64,000 nt of DNA from G965197555 sp965197555. GTDB taxonomy: Bacteria; Chloroflexota; Dehalococcoidia; Lucifugimonadales; UBA3495. This document shows, one piece after another, positions 1 through 8,447 of the stretch. Made by a program: the position numbers and the translations under genes. The notes beneath the pieces were generated by a model. That model searched no databases. It was given only the letters and a program-made list of their open reading frames with translations, and was not told the origin of the DNA. The number at the start of each line of letters is the position of its first letter. Within the stretch, counting starts at the first letter, position 1. Location of the stretch: positions 2,666,001 through 2,730,000 of the forward strand of contig OZ240213.1 in the NCBI GenBank assembly GCA_965197555.1. The letters are read 5' to 3'.

Positions 1-1059
1 CTCCTCCGTAAGACCCGCCACAGCCAACCCAGGTGTAACATCGGAATAAGGTCGACCGCTCTCAGATTCAGACAAAGGAACCGGGACACGTTGGGCAGCT
101 ATTCCCCGCTCGGCCAGTTTTTCCCTCAGCTCGGTCAAGGACTTCTCACCGAAGTTGCGTATTTTGAGCAGTTCCTCATCCGTCATTTCCAGCACATCAC
201 CAACCTTGGCGATATGCGCCCGTTTCAAGCAATTGAGGGTACGGTGGGAAAGATCCAATCGCTCTATCGGGGTCTGATAAATTTCCGGCGAAACCATCAG
301 CGTGGTCCGCTCAGTCGCTGGATCCAACGCGCGGTCCAGGTTTGTGAACAAAAAGAAGTGATTGACCAGCTTATGCGCGGCCTGTCGCACGGCCTCGGTG
401 GGATTGATGGTGCCGTCGGTCCACACCTCCAACACCAGCCTTTCGTAGTCGGTGACCTGCCCGACCCGAGTCCGCTCAACGTTGTAGTTGACCTTCCGCA
501 CTGGGCTGAACATAGCATCCACCGGTAGCACACCGACCGGTGGGTTGCTGTTGCCGTCGCTTGGAGCTGCCGGTTGGTATCCCACACCCTGCTCGACGTT
601 GAATTCGATGGATAAGCAGGCGTCGCTGGAGTCGAGGGTGGCCAAGTGTAGCTCTGGATTCACAATTTCAAAGTCGCTGGAGGTAGAGATATCGCCAGCG
701 CATACCCGGCCCTCTCCAGTAACGTCGAGCCGCATCTTCCCCGCTCGCTCTGATTGAGCCCTGATACGAATGCGCTTGACATTCAACAGCAGCTCCATTA
801 CCTCTTCTTTGACACCTGGAATGGCTGTGTACTCATGGACCACATCATCGATCTTGACCCAGGTAATCGCGCTGCCGTTGGTGGAGCTCATCAAAATCCG
901 TCGCAACGGATTGCCAATGGTCAAACCGTAGCCACGCTCCAAGGGCTCGACGGCCACTTTTCCATATGTATCCTCGGCCTCGAGGACGTGGATGTCGGGT
1001 TTGAGAACTTCTGACGCGGATTCGCCGGGGCGAGAGGGAAGGACATAAGTATCTAACAT
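1..1059 (-). CDS. rpoA: RNA polymerase alpha subunit (partial, 3' end off window)
   Basis: The alpha subunit dimerises to nucleate assembly of the RNA polymerase core, and its C-terminal domain contacts UP elements and activators. Reverse-strand translation from the ATG at 1059 starts MLDTYVLPSRPGES and reads open for 353 codons to the window edge. The N-terminal dimerisation domain includes LERGYGLTIGNPLRR (about residues 46-60). The C-terminal helix-hairpin-helix domain is recognisable from RLDLSHRTLNCLKRA and KIRNFGEKSLTEL. The stop codon lies outside the window, so the C-terminal end is unseen. It is the last visible gene of the ribosomal cluster, 8 bases after rpsD, with no clear Shine-Dalgarno in the gap, which suggests translational coupling. 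Confidence 0.97.
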   Translation of the reverse strand, partial: MLDTYVLPSRPGESASEVLKPDIHVLEAEDTYGKVAVEPLERGYGLTIGNPLRRILMSSTNGSAITWVKIDDVVHEYTAIPGVKEEVMELLLNVKRIRIRAQSERAGKMRLDVTGEGRVCAGDISTSSDFEIVNPELHLATLDSSDACLSIEFNVEQGVGYQPAAPSDGNSNPPVGVLPVDAMFSPVRKVNYNVERTRVGQVTDYERLVLEVWTDGTINPTEAVRQAAHKLVNHFFLFTNLDRALDPATERTTLMVSPEIYQTPIERLDLSHRTLNCLKRAHIAKVGDVLEMTDEELLKIRNFGEKSLTELREKLAERGIAAQRVPVPLSESESGRPYSDVTPGLAVAGLTEE

Positions 1060-1067
1060 CCGGTTTA

Positions 1068-1694
1068 CTACCTCGAGTAGAACTCTACAATCAAACGAGA
1101 GTCTATGGATTGCTGGAGGTCTTCATCAGCGGGCAATGAGGCCACCCGTCCGGTCATCTCGGTGGGGTCCAGTTCCAGCCAAGTGGGCACTGGCCGCTTG
1201 GGGATGCCGTTGGTGCGCTCCTTGAAAAAGTCCGTCGACTTAGTTGACTCTTTCCACACTATGAAGTCTCCGACTTTCATCTGGTATGAAGGGATATCCG
1301 TTTTTTTGCCGTTGACCATAAAATGGCCGTGCATGACCATCTGTCGTGCTTGTTTTCGGGATTCGGCGAACCCCAAAAGAAAGATTACATTGTCGAGCCG
1401 GCGTTCCAGTGCCCGAAGGAGATTTAGGCCGGTGATTCCGGGGGCATTGAAAGCTTCGTCCATGTAGCGGCGAAACTGGGACTCCAGCACGCCGTAGATA
1501 TATTTGGCTTTCTGCTTTTCCAGCAAGTGGATGCCGTAATCCGACGGGCGTCGCCGCCTGAGGGGTTGGTCGCCTGGAGTTGAGCGGCGGCGCTCGACGG
1601 CGCACCTCGGTGTGAAGCAGCGTTCGCCCTTTAGAAACAGCTTTTCCCCCGCCCGGCGGCAAAGACGGCAGGACGGTCCTGTATATCTACCCAT
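1068..1694 (-). CDS. rpsD: 30S ribosomal protein S4
   Basis: S4 is a primary 16S rRNA binder that starts assembly of the 30S body. The 208-residue product has the usual length. It carries the zinc-type N-terminus with Cys9, Cys12, Cys26 and Cys31, the C+ form of S4 found in many Gram-positives and Chloroflexota. The S4 RNA-binding domain follows (RLDNVIFLLGFAESRKQARQ, about residues 93-112), and the usual GERTNGIPKRPVP-like stretch appears as KERTNGIPKRPVPTWLELD. It sits between rpsK and rpoA in the alpha-operon part of the cluster. Confidence 0.97.
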   Translation of the reverse strand: MGRYTGPSCRLCRRAGEKLFLKGERCFTPRCAVERRRSTPGDQPLRRRRPSDYGIHLLEKQKAKYIYGVLESQFRRYMDEAFNAPGITGLNLLRALERRLDNVIFLLGFAESRKQARQMVMHGHFMVNGKKTDIPSYQMKVGDFIVWKESTKSTDFFKERTNGIPKRPVPTWLELDPTEMTGRVASLPADEDLQQSIDSRLIVEFYSR

Positions 1695-1704
1695 AAGTCT
1701 TGTG

Positions 1705-2088
1705 TTACACCCTCCTTCGCTTAGGCGGTCTGCATCCGTTGTGGGGTATACGAGTCACGTCCCTAATACTCGTGACCGATAATCCGGCTCCTTGGAGCGA
1801 CCGTATGGCGGCTTCGCGCCCTGCCCCGGGGCCCTTGATGAATACGTCCACTTCCCGGAGCCCCGAGTCCATACCTCGGCGCGCAGCCTGCTCTGCTGCT
1901 CGCTGGGCTGCGAAGGCCGTTCCTTTTCGGGAACCCTTGAATCCGACGGTGCCCGCGCTAGCGGAGCTCACCACGTTACCCTGGGGGTCTGTGATGCTTA
2001 CCATGGTGTTGTTGAATGTCGAGTATATATAAGCCCGTCCCTGAGGGATGGACCGGCGTTCCCGGCGTCTTGACCTTGGTCGCGGCAT
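1705..2088 (-). CDS. rpsK: 30S ribosomal protein S11
   Basis: S11 forms part of the 30S platform near the mRNA exit site. The 127-residue product has the standard S11 core: AYIYSTFNNTMVSITDPQGN, then SAGTVGFKGSRKGTAFAAQ and the C-terminal VTRIPHNGCRPPKRRRV. The N-terminus is short and strongly basic (MPRPRSRRRERR). It lies between rpsM and rpsD, separated by 9 and 10 bases, in the standard alpha-operon order. Confidence 0.97.
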   Translation of the reverse strand: MPRPRSRRRERRSIPQGRAYIYSTFNNTMVSITDPQGNVVSSASAGTVGFKGSRKGTAFAAQRAAEQAARRGMDSGLREVDVFIKGPGAGREAAIRSLQGAGLSVTSIRDVTRIPHNGCRPPKRRRV

Positions 2089-2097
2089 AGCTCTCCT

Positions 2098-2490
2098 TTA
2101 CTTCTTGCCCCCGGTCCGGCGGCCCCTGCCAGCCACGGTGCGGCGCGGTCCCTTCCGGGTCCGTGCGTTGGTGCGGGTCCTCTGACCGTGGACCGGGAGC
2201 CCCCGCCGGTGGCGCAAACCACGATATGAGCCGATTTCTATCAGACGACGAATGTTTTGATTCACTTCACGCCGGAGATCTCCCTCCGCTATATACTCCC
2301 GGTCTACCAGCTCGCGGATTCGGTCGACCTGCGCGTCCGTTAGCTCGTTCATTCGTGGAGGAAGCTCCGCATCGACCTGAGCCTTCTCAAGAATTTCAAC
2401 GGCCATCGCGGGTCCGATGCCATAAATGCTCCGCAATGCAACGTGGGCCCGCTTGCGGTCTGGAACGTCTACGCCAGCAATTCGAACCAC
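2098..2490 (-). CDS. rpsM: 30S ribosomal protein S13
   Basis: S13 sits in the head of the small subunit and makes bridges to the 50S subunit. The 130-residue product starts MVRIAGVDVPDRKRAHVAL and contains the helix-two-turn-helix region IYGIGPAMAVEIL. The basic C-terminus GLPVHGQRTRTNARTRKGP is the typical 16S rRNA-contact tail. It is preceded by rpmJ and followed by rpsK. Confidence 0.97.
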   Translation of the reverse strand: MVRIAGVDVPDRKRAHVALRSIYGIGPAMAVEILEKAQVDAELPPRMNELTDAQVDRIRELVDREYIAEGDLRREVNQNIRRLIEIGSYRGLRHRRGLPVHGQRTRTNARTRKGPRRTVAGRGRRTGGKK

Positions 2491-2517
2491 CTTTACCTCC
2501 CGTAAGTCCGTCGAATG

Positions 2518-2631
2518 TTACCCTTGCCGCTGTGAGTGTCGGGGGTTAGAGCAGATGATCCTTACCACTCCCTTGCGTTTGATCACCCGGCAACGGTCAC
2601 ATCGTGGTTTTACTGATGCTGATACTCTCAA
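2518..2631 (-). CDS. rpmJ: 50S ribosomal protein L36 (TTG start)
   Basis: This 37-residue protein reads M(R)VSASVKPRCDRCRVIKR and ends CSNPRHSQRQG, the exact usual L36 length. Its zinc ligands are Cys11, Cys14, Cys27 and His32, so this is the zinc-binding form. No ATG or GTG is available in frame, and an in-frame TAA stands a few codons upstream. The start is therefore a TTG at 2629-2631, preceded by an AGGG element about 9 bases away. Because it is short and starts with TTG it is easily missed by automatic annotation. It lies in the usual place between infA and rpsM. Confidence 0.93.
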   Translation of the reverse strand: MRVSASVKPRCDRCRVIKRKGVVRIICSNPRHSQRQG

Positions 2632-2663
2632 CTCACTTACCCTGGGCCTGAATTAAACCGATA

Positions 2664-2882
2664 TTACTTAAACCGGTATGTAATACGCCCTCTGCTCAAG
2701 TCATAGGGCGAAAGTTCCACCAACACTCTGTCACCCGGAAGCACCCGGATAAAATGCATTCGGATCTTTCCTGAAACATGGGCCAATACTTGGTGGTCGT
2801 TGGGTAACTCCACCCGGAACATGCCGTTCGGTAGAGCCTCGGTCACACTGGCCTCGACCTCAATGGCCTGTTTTTTCGCCAT
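2664..2882 (-). CDS. infA: translation initiation factor IF-1
   Basis: IF-1 occupies the ribosomal A site during initiation. The 72-residue product is a single OB-fold protein with the family signatures VTEALPNGMFRVEL, GKIRMHFIRVLPGDRV and the C-terminal SPYDLSRGRITYR. The start ATG has a clear Shine-Dalgarno (AAGGA, about 6 bases upstream). It sits between map and rpmJ, the order seen in many bacterial spc/alpha junctions. Confidence 0.97.
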   Translation of the reverse strand: MAKKQAIEVEASVTEALPNGMFRVELPNDHQVLAHVSGKIRMHFIRVLPGDRVLVELSPYDLSRGRITYRFK

Positions 2883-2924
2883 AAATTTCCTTCTTTAGTA
2901 GGTTTGCTGATTCCGGGCTGAGTA

Positions 2925-3752
2925 TTATTCGTGAAAGGTAAATATCTCCGGACCGTCTTCAGTGATTGCGATGGTGTGTTCGAAGTGGGCTGATAGCTCC
3001 CCGTCCGCAGTGACCACAGTCCACTGGTCGTCCAAGACCCGGGTTTGCCAGGTCCCCATGTTTAGCATGGGCTCAATGGCAATGCACATTCCAGGGCGCA
3101 ACAGGGCACCCTTTCCAGGCTGGCCGTAGTTGGGCACCTGGGGTTCTTCGTGAAGAAAACGGCCGACTCCGTGGCCTACAAACTCCCGCACCACCCCGTA
3201 ACCTCGGGCCTCCCCATAGGCCTGGACTGCTGCTCCGATATCTCCTATTCGGTTGCCCGGTTGAGCAGCATCGATACCGTCCATAAGGCTTTGGCGCGTG
3301 GCTCTCAACAGCTCTGTTACATCCTCGCCAACTTGGCCCACAGATACCGAAACGGCCGCATCGCCTATCAAACCGTCTAGAGTCGCACCGACGTCAACCT
3401 TGATTACATCACCTTCCTTGAGCACCCTTTTCCCTGGAATGCCATGCACAATCTCTTCGTTTATAGAGGTGCAAATGCTGGCGGGAAAGCCACGGTAGCC
3501 TTTGAAAGTTGGCTTTGCTCCGTGTTGTGTTATCTCCTTGTAGGCGATGTTGTCCAGCTCCTTGGTGGAAATCCCGGGTTCAATGGACCTCTTCAATAGA
3601 TTTATCACCGAGGCAACAATTGCTCCCGCTCCCCGCATTGTTTCCAGTTCCTGGGCAGACTTGATGGTGATTCCGCCGCTGTAAGAGGACGCGGAGTTGG
3701 ATGCTGTCTCGATTTTTAAGTCCCGCTTCACGGTACTTATTCTACTCCTCAT
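2925..3752 (-). CDS. map: methionine aminopeptidase, type I
   Basis: The enzyme removes the initiator methionine from nascent proteins. The product of 275 residues has the pita-bread fold metal ligands in order: the first Asp in KVDVGATLDG, the second in IGDAAVSV, His in FVGHGVGRFLHE, Glu in IEPMLNMG and Glu in FEHTIAIT. About 25 residues precede the typical type I start motif (ITIKSAQELETMRGAG), so the N-terminus is a little longer than usual. A GTG at codon 8 preceded by AGGAG is a possible alternative start. It lies between adk and infA. Confidence 0.95.
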   Translation of the reverse strand: MRSRISTVKRDLKIETASNSASSYSGGITIKSAQELETMRGAGAIVASVINLLKRSIEPGISTKELDNIAYKEITQHGAKPTFKGYRGFPASICTSINEEIVHGIPGKRVLKEGDVIKVDVGATLDGLIGDAAVSVSVGQVGEDVTELLRATRQSLMDGIDAAQPGNRIGDIGAAVQAYGEARGYGVVREFVGHGVGRFLHEEPQVPNYGQPGKGALLRPGMCIAIEPMLNMGTWQTRVLDDQWTVVTADGELSAHFEHTIAITEDGPEIFTFHE

Positions 3753-3782
3753 GGGATGCCTTGGAAACCCGAGGCCGCGAGC

Positions 3783-4463
3783 TTAGCTTCGGTCCAACGC
3801 CGCCAGAACGCGGTCTTTCACGCTATCGACCGATCCCGTGCCGGGTATATCCACCAAGATTCCACGATCCCGGTAAAACTCCAGCACCGGCGTGGTCTCG
3901 GACCCGTAAACTTGTATTCTCCGATTAACTGCTGCCGGACTGTCGTCCTCTCGTTGGTACAGCTCCCCTCCGCAGTTCCGGCAGGTTGGTAGCCGTTCCG
4001 TCTCCAGATGATCAGCGCTATAGGTAGCTTGGCACTCACGGCAGTTGAATCGTCCGCTCAATCGGCGGACCAATTCTGCCTCTGGAACGTCTATGTGCAA
4101 GACCTTGTCCAACCCCCGGGCCCGCTTGCTCAAAGCGTCTTCCAATACCTGCGCCTGCTTGGGATTGCGAGGGAAGCCGTCCAAAACGAAACCATCGTCG
4201 GAATTCAGAGAAAGGACCCGTCCCAGGACGATGTCGATTGTTACTTCGTCCGGCACTAGAACTCCCTGGTTCATATACTCGGCAGCTTGGAGACCCAACG
4301 GGGTCTTTTGACGAAGATGACGGCGGAACAGGTCGCCCGAGCTGATATGAGAGACTCCCAACCTTTGGATAAGCAACTGGGCCTGGGTACCCTTCCCGGC
4401 GCCAGGGGGACCGAATAAAACCAGGCGTAATCCTTGAGCCAACTTAACGGAGGAACCCTTCAT
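3783..4463 (-). CDS. adk: adenylate kinase (zinc LID type)
   Basis: Adenylate kinase interconverts AMP, ADP and ATP. The 226-residue product has the P-loop GPPGAGKGTQ (about residues 18-27), the NMP-binding region and DGFPRNPKQA. The LID domain carries two CxxC-like pairs (CREC and CRNC) typical of the structural-zinc form in Gram-positives and related phyla. The ATG overlaps the end of secY by 20 bases, which suggests coupled translation; no strong Shine-Dalgarno is seen inside secY. About 10 residues precede the usual RLVLFGPPG start. Confidence 0.96.
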   Translation of the reverse strand: MKGSSVKLAQGLRLVLFGPPGAGKGTQAQLLIQRLGVSHISSGDLFRRHLRQKTPLGLQAAEYMNQGVLVPDEVTIDIVLGRVLSLNSDDGFVLDGFPRNPKQAQVLEDALSKRARGLDKVLHIDVPEAELVRRLSGRFNCRECQATYSADHLETERLPTCRNCGGELYQREDDSPAAVNRRIQVYGSETTPVLEFYRDRGILVDIPGTGSVDSVKDRVLAALDRS

Positions 4464-5772
4464 AGTTTCGCATCATGAGCTGCGCCTCCAGTTGGCGCAG
4501 CGTGTCCAGGCCCACCCCCACCATGATCAGCAGGCTGGTGCTGCTCAGGGAGATAGCCTGTACTCCGGTCAACAAGGAGGCTAGGTATGGAACGACGGCA
4601 ACAAACCCCAGGAATATTGCACCGCCCATCGTGATGCGCACGATTACCCGGTTTAAATAATCCTGCGTAGGCTTGCCCGGTCGGATTCCCAGAACAAATC
4701 CGCCATTGCGCTGCAGGCTCTCCGCTAGGTTCTGCTGGTTGAACACCACTAGAGTGTAGAAAAATGTGAATATCATCACCAGGAAGAAGACCATGACCCA
4801 ATACAGAGGAGAGGTGGGAATCAGCAAGTCGGCGAAGAACCTGGCGACGTCGCCGACCCAGCCGGAGTTGGTGGCGAAGTAGGTAGCCACGGTGCCGGGA
4901 AGAATGACTATGGAGAAAGCAAAAATCAAAGGTATCATGCCCGCAGAGTTGATCCTGAGCGGCAGGTAAGTGGAGCCGCTCTGGCGGTACATCCTTCCCC
5001 CTCTGAAGATGCTACGCCCGTACTGCACCGGGATGCGTCGATGCGCTTCATTGAACATAACAATCAAAGCGATTATCAGCACACCGATAATGGCAAAAAA
5101 TCCGATGCCCAGAGCATTGCCCCGGTCCAAGAACCCCTGGGTCAGTAGCCGAGGAAAGCCGGCAACGATACCGGCGAAAATGATAAGCGAGATCCCGTTG
5201 CCGATACCTCGCTCGGTTATGAGCTCTCCCAGCCACACCAGGAACATGGTGCCCGCAACGATGGATAGCAACGCGGCTATAGTTGGAAGTAAGGCGTCGC
5301 CGGTAAACCCGACCGAAGTCAAAACATTGTTCTGTTGCAGCAGCATCAATTGTCCGTAGCCTTGGGCCAAAGCAATCGGGACGGTTAGCCAGTGGACCAT
5401 GCGGTTCATCTTGGCTCTTCCGGCTTCACCCTCCCGGGAAATCTCTTGCAGGCTAGGGATCACCGGGGTCAGCAACTGCATGACAATGGATGCTGTGATG
5501 TACGGGAAAACCCCCAGAGCAACGATGCTCATCCGGCTTAAGGCGCCGCCGCTAAAAAGGTCCAGGAACCCCAGTAGCTCGTTATTCTGAAAAAGCCGGT
5601 CGAGGTTGGCCTGCTCTATGCCCGGCAGAGGAATGTGGGCGACAAAGCGGTATAGTGCCAATATTGCTAGGGTAAAGAGAATCTTTGCCCGTAAATCGGG
5701 TAAGCTAAAGGCGTCTACCGCGGCTTGGATCAGCCGGGGAAAACGGCCAGCCTGGGCTTCGGTGGACAACAT
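4444..5772 (-). CDS. secY: preprotein translocase subunit SecY
   Basis: SecY forms the protein-conducting channel of the Sec translocon in the inner membrane. The 442-residue product has ten predicted hydrophobic segments, the plug region after TM1 (LFSGGALSRMSI), and signature stretches FIVLAI-like IALYRFVAHIPLPG, RMVHWLTVPIALAQGYGQ, and LGELITERGIGNGIS. It sits after rplO with a gap of 5 bases and overlaps adk by 20 bases, within the classic spc order rplO-secY-adk-map. Confidence 0.97.
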   Translation of the reverse strand: MLSTEAQAGRFPRLIQAAVDAFSLPDLRAKILFTLAILALYRFVAHIPLPGIEQANLDRLFQNNELLGFLDLFSGGALSRMSIVALGVFPYITASIVMQLLTPVIPSLQEISREGEAGRAKMNRMVHWLTVPIALAQGYGQLMLLQQNNVLTSVGFTGDALLPTIAALLSIVAGTMFLVWLGELITERGIGNGISLIIFAGIVAGFPRLLTQGFLDRGNALGIGFFAIIGVLIIALIVMFNEAHRRIPVQYGRSIFRGGRMYRQSGSTYLPLRINSAGMIPLIFAFSIVILPGTVATYFATNSGWVGDVARFFADLLIPTSPLYWVMVFFLVMIFTFFYTLVVFNQQNLAESLQRNGGFVLGIRPGKPTQDYLNRVIVRITMGGAIFLGFVAVVPYLASLLTGVQAISLSSTSLLIMVGVGLDTLRQLEAQLMMRNYEGFLR

Positions 5773-5777
5773 TTAGG

Positions 5778-6221
5778 CTAGAGTTCCTCCACCGTTCCCT
5801 GCGCGGCCTCGATTTTCTCTCGTGCAGAACGGGAGAACCTGTGGGCCGCAATTGTTACAGCCTTGCTGATCTCGCCGTCTCCAAGTATCTTGATCGGTTG
5901 CTTCAGGTTCCGAACGAAGCCCCTCTGTAGTAACAACTCAGGAGTGATATGGTCCCCGGACTCAAAGTCGTCCAGAGCGGATAGCTTGACCAGGGAGTAA
6001 TAGGTCTTGAAGGGGTTGTGGAAACCCCGCTTCATAGGAAGGCCCTTTATCAAGGGTAGCTGACCGCCCTCAAACCCAGGCCGCATCCTTCCGCCGGACC
6101 TGGATTTTTGGCCTTTCATACCCCGCCCGGCAGTGCTGCCTTGGCCGGCGGCATCGCCCCGGCCTACTCGCTTCCGTCGTTTTCTAGCCCCTCTTGGAGG
6201 GGCCAGATTGTGCTCCATCAT
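5778..6221 (-). CDS. rplO: 50S ribosomal protein L15
   Basis: L15 is a late-assembly 50S protein. The 147-residue product has the glycine- and arginine-rich N-terminal arm (GRGDAAGQGSTAGRGMKGQK) that threads into 23S rRNA, then the SGGRMRPGFEGGQLPLIK motif and a globular C-terminus. Its ATG overlaps the rpmD stop by 4 bases (ATGA type), indicating translational coupling. Confidence 0.97.
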   Translation of the reverse strand: MMEHNLAPPRGARKRRKRVGRGDAAGQGSTAGRGMKGQKSRSGGRMRPGFEGGQLPLIKGLPMKRGFHNPFKTYYSLVKLSALDDFESGDHITPELLLQRGFVRNLKQPIKILGDGEISKAVTIAAHRFSRSAREKIEAAQGTVEEL

Positions 6222-6430
6222 TGTTTGCTGCCTGCTCCTTGGCGGGCCCCTTCCACCTCTTCCATGCTGACCAGATGGCTGACTTTGTTAACCATTCCGC
6301 GTATCGTGGGCGTGTCTGCATGAACAACGGAGTGATTGAGCCGACGCAGCCCTAGGGATTGGATGATTCTCCTCTGTGATTGGGGCTTGCCTATGTAGCT
6401 CTTGGTCCAGGTGATACGTAGGTCCGGCAT
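6218..6430 (-). CDS. rpmD: 50S ribosomal protein L30
   Basis: The core MPDLRITWTKSYIGKP through TIRGMVNKVSHLV matches the full bacterial L30 of about 60 residues. An open frame continues upstream to a GTG at 6484 that overlaps the rpsE stop as GTGA, but that start lacks a Shine-Dalgarno and would add 18 unsupported residues. The ATG at 6428-6430 has AGGA 6 bases upstream and fits the family start, giving 70 residues, so it is preferred here. The C-terminal tail (EEVEGARQGAGSKQ) is slightly longer than usual. Confidence 0.9.
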   Translation of the reverse strand: MPDLRITWTKSYIGKPQSQRRIIQSLGLRRLNHSVVHADTPTIRGMVNKVSHLVSMEEVEGARQGAGSKQ

Positions 6431-6480
6431 ATACATTCCTGTTGGGCCCAATCGGGCTTCCAAGATCCGTTGGAGAGACG

Positions 6481-7017
6481 TCACTCAGCGGGCGCGGGTT
6501 CTCTACGGCTTCCCAGCCGTCGAATTCGCTCGGTGTCCGGGTCCTTGAGCTCTTGCAGAGCCTGCAGAGTGGCATAGACTATGTTGATCGGGTTCCTGGA
6601 ACCGAGGGATTTCCCCACCACGTCTCGCACTCCCCCCAACTCTAAAATAGCCCTCATCGCGCCGGCGGCAATAACTCCGGTCCCCTCCCTGGCGGGCTTA
6701 ATGAGTACTATGGTCGCGCCGCGCTTCACTGTAATCTGTTGGGGTATGGTGCTGCCCCGGAGGGGTATGTCGACCATCTTTCTGCGGGCGATGGCGTTGC
6801 CTTTACGCACCGCGTCGGGTATCACCAGAGCCTTGCCAAGTCCAGCGCCCACCTTGCCAGCGCTGTCACCGACTACAACAAGCGCGTTGAACCGCAACCG
6901 ACGCCCGCCTTTGACCACCTTGGCGATTCGTCGGGTGTAGACTACTCGCTCCGAGAACCCGCTGTTATCTTCCTCTCGGGGCCTAGGGCCTCGAGGTCTG
7001 TTGGGCGCAAAAACCAT
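6481..7017 (-). CDS. rpsE: 30S ribosomal protein S5
   Basis: S5 contributes to the mRNA entry tunnel helicase and to translational accuracy. The 178-residue product has the double-stranded RNA-binding-like N-terminal domain (ERVVYTRRIAKVVKGGRRLR) and the S5 C-terminal domain with GTGVIAAGAMRAILELGGVRDV and KSLGSRNPINIVYAT. Residues 1-22 form a basic, probably disordered extension. It sits 59 bases after rplR and directly precedes rpmD. Confidence 0.97.
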   Translation of the reverse strand: MVFAPNRPRGPRPREEDNSGFSERVVYTRRIAKVVKGGRRLRFNALVVVGDSAGKVGAGLGKALVIPDAVRKGNAIARRKMVDIPLRGSTIPQQITVKRGATIVLIKPAREGTGVIAAGAMRAILELGGVRDVVGKSLGSRNPINIVYATLQALQELKDPDTERIRRLGSRREPAPAE

Positions 7018-7076
7018 CTGCGTTTAAGACCTCCGGTTGACTTTAGTCACTAGCAGCGGGGTAGGTGGTGCCACCG

Positions 7077-7448
7077 TTAGAACTTGAGGCCGGCTTCCCT
7101 GGACGCCTCCGCTAGAGCTTTGACTCTCCCGTGATATTTGTAGCCGCCACGGTCGAATACCACTTGGCTGACACCCAAAGCTATCGCCCGCTCTGCGATT
7201 AGCTTACCGACCAAGCCGGATGCCGCCAGCTTGGGCCGGGTGGAAACCCCTTGTCCGTTACTCTTGGATTCCAGAGTGGACGCGGCAACAATGGTGACAC
7301 CCTTGGTGTCATCGATAACCTGGGCATAGATATGCTTCGCGCTGCGGAACACGGACAGCCGCGGGCGTTCAGGGTTGCCGGAAAGATTTTTCCTGACCCG
7401 GCGATGCCGAACGATGCGCAGTTTCTTGGCGTCTTTGTCTGTAGGCAT
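7077..7448 (-). CDS. rplR: 50S ribosomal protein L18
   Basis: L18 binds 5S rRNA together with L5 and L25. The 123-residue product contains RHRRVRKNLSGNPERPRLSV, SAKHIYAQVIDD and the C-terminal FDRGGYKYHGRVKALAEA signature. It follows rplF after 5 bases, with rpsE 59 bases downstream. Confidence 0.97.
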   Translation of the reverse strand: MPTDKDAKKLRIVRHRRVRKNLSGNPERPRLSVFRSAKHIYAQVIDDTKGVTIVAASTLESKSNGQGVSTRPKLAASGLVGKLIAERAIALGVSQVVFDRGGYKYHGRVKALAEASREAGLKF

Positions 7449-7453
7449 GATTG

Positions 7454-8044
7454 CTACGCCTTGCGGGCAGCCGCCTTACCAGGCTTGAAATGCAATACTT
7501 CGCCCTGGTATCGGATACCTTTCTCCTTATACGCATTGGGCGGCCGCACCTTCCTGATCTGGGCGGCGGCGGCGCCAACCTTTTGCTTGTCTATACCCCG
7601 TACGTGCACCCGGTTGTTCCCCTCGACCTCGAAGGTCACTCCTTCACCCGGTTGCAGTTCCACCGAGTGGCTGTAGCCCACAAACAATATTATCCCATCA
7701 CCGGACTGCTGTACACGATATCCTACTCCCATGAGCTCGAGAGTTTTGGTGTAGCCTTCGGTCACACCCGTTACAGCATTGGAGATGAGACTACGGGTCA
7801 GCCCATGCAGCGCGTGGTGGAATTTTCGTTCCGATAAGCGCCCCACCATCACGTTCCCGTCTTCTACTTCGACCTTCACGTCTGGATGGTACTCCTGGGT
7901 CAGGGTACCCATGGGACCCTGTACAGTCACCTGGCCGTAGCCGACTTCCACGTTTACTCCCTGGGGCACCGGAATCGGCTTTCGTCCGATTCGGGACAGG
8001 GTGCGGCCCTGACCATTGCTTGCTACCATAGTGTCACCAGACAT
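7454..8044 (-). CDS. rplF: 50S ribosomal protein L6
   Basis: L6 lies near the GTPase-associated centre of the 50S subunit. The 196-residue product has two L6 repeats and the typical RIGRKPIPVPQGV start and KGIRYQGEVLHFKPGKA end. The first ATG overlaps the rpsH stop by 11 bases and adds 17 residues in front of the conserved SRIGRKP. A second ATG at 8029 gives a non-overlapping start. GGAGGAGAG upstream favours the first but is also coding sequence of rpsH, so the choice is uncertain. Confidence 0.95.
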   Translation of the reverse strand: MSGDTMVASNGQGRTLSRIGRKPIPVPQGVNVEVGYGQVTVQGPMGTLTQEYHPDVKVEVEDGNVMVGRLSERKFHHALHGLTRSLISNAVTGVTEGYTKTLELMGVGYRVQQSGDGIILFVGYSHSVELQPGEGVTFEVEGNNRVHVRGIDKQKVGAAAAQIRKVRPPNAYKEKGIRYQGEVLHFKPGKAAARKA

Positions 8045-8432
8045 AACATAGCAACTCTCCTCCGACCCCGAGCCTCCACGCCTGTCTGCCGGCCATCACG
8101 CCTTTGGAAGTGGACAAGATGGCGACGCCTAGACCGCCGTACACCCGGGGGATTTCTCCTTTGCCGACATACACTCGCAGGCCTGGCTTGCTTACGCGTT
8201 TGACACCGCTGATCACCGGCTCCCTGCGTTCTCTGTAGGCTAGGTGGATGCGCAGCGTTGGATGGGCATGCCCTCGGGGTATATCGAAGTCTCGTATGTA
8301 GCCTTCTTCTTTAAGAATCTTGGCGATGGCCAGCTTCAGCTTGGAATGAGGGACAAGCACTGCTTCATGCCGGACTTGGATGGCGTTACGAACGCGCGTC
8401 AGCATGTCTGCCACTGGATCGGTAACCGGCAT
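8034..8432 (-). CDS. rpsH: 30S ribosomal protein S8
   Basis: S8 binds helix 21 of 16S rRNA and in many bacteria also represses the spc operon. The 132-residue product starts MPVTDPVADMLTRVRNA and ends with the family signature GLGVAILSTSKGVM and GVGGELLCYVW. It overlaps the start of rplF by 11 bases and follows rpsN by 15 bases. Confidence 0.97.
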   Translation of the reverse strand: MPVTDPVADMLTRVRNAIQVRHEAVLVPHSKLKLAIAKILKEEGYIRDFDIPRGHAHPTLRIHLAYRERREPVISGVKRVSKPGLRVYVGKGEIPRVYGGLGVAILSTSKGVMAGRQAWRLGVGGELLCYVW

Positions 8433-8447
8433 TATGGTCTCTCTCCT

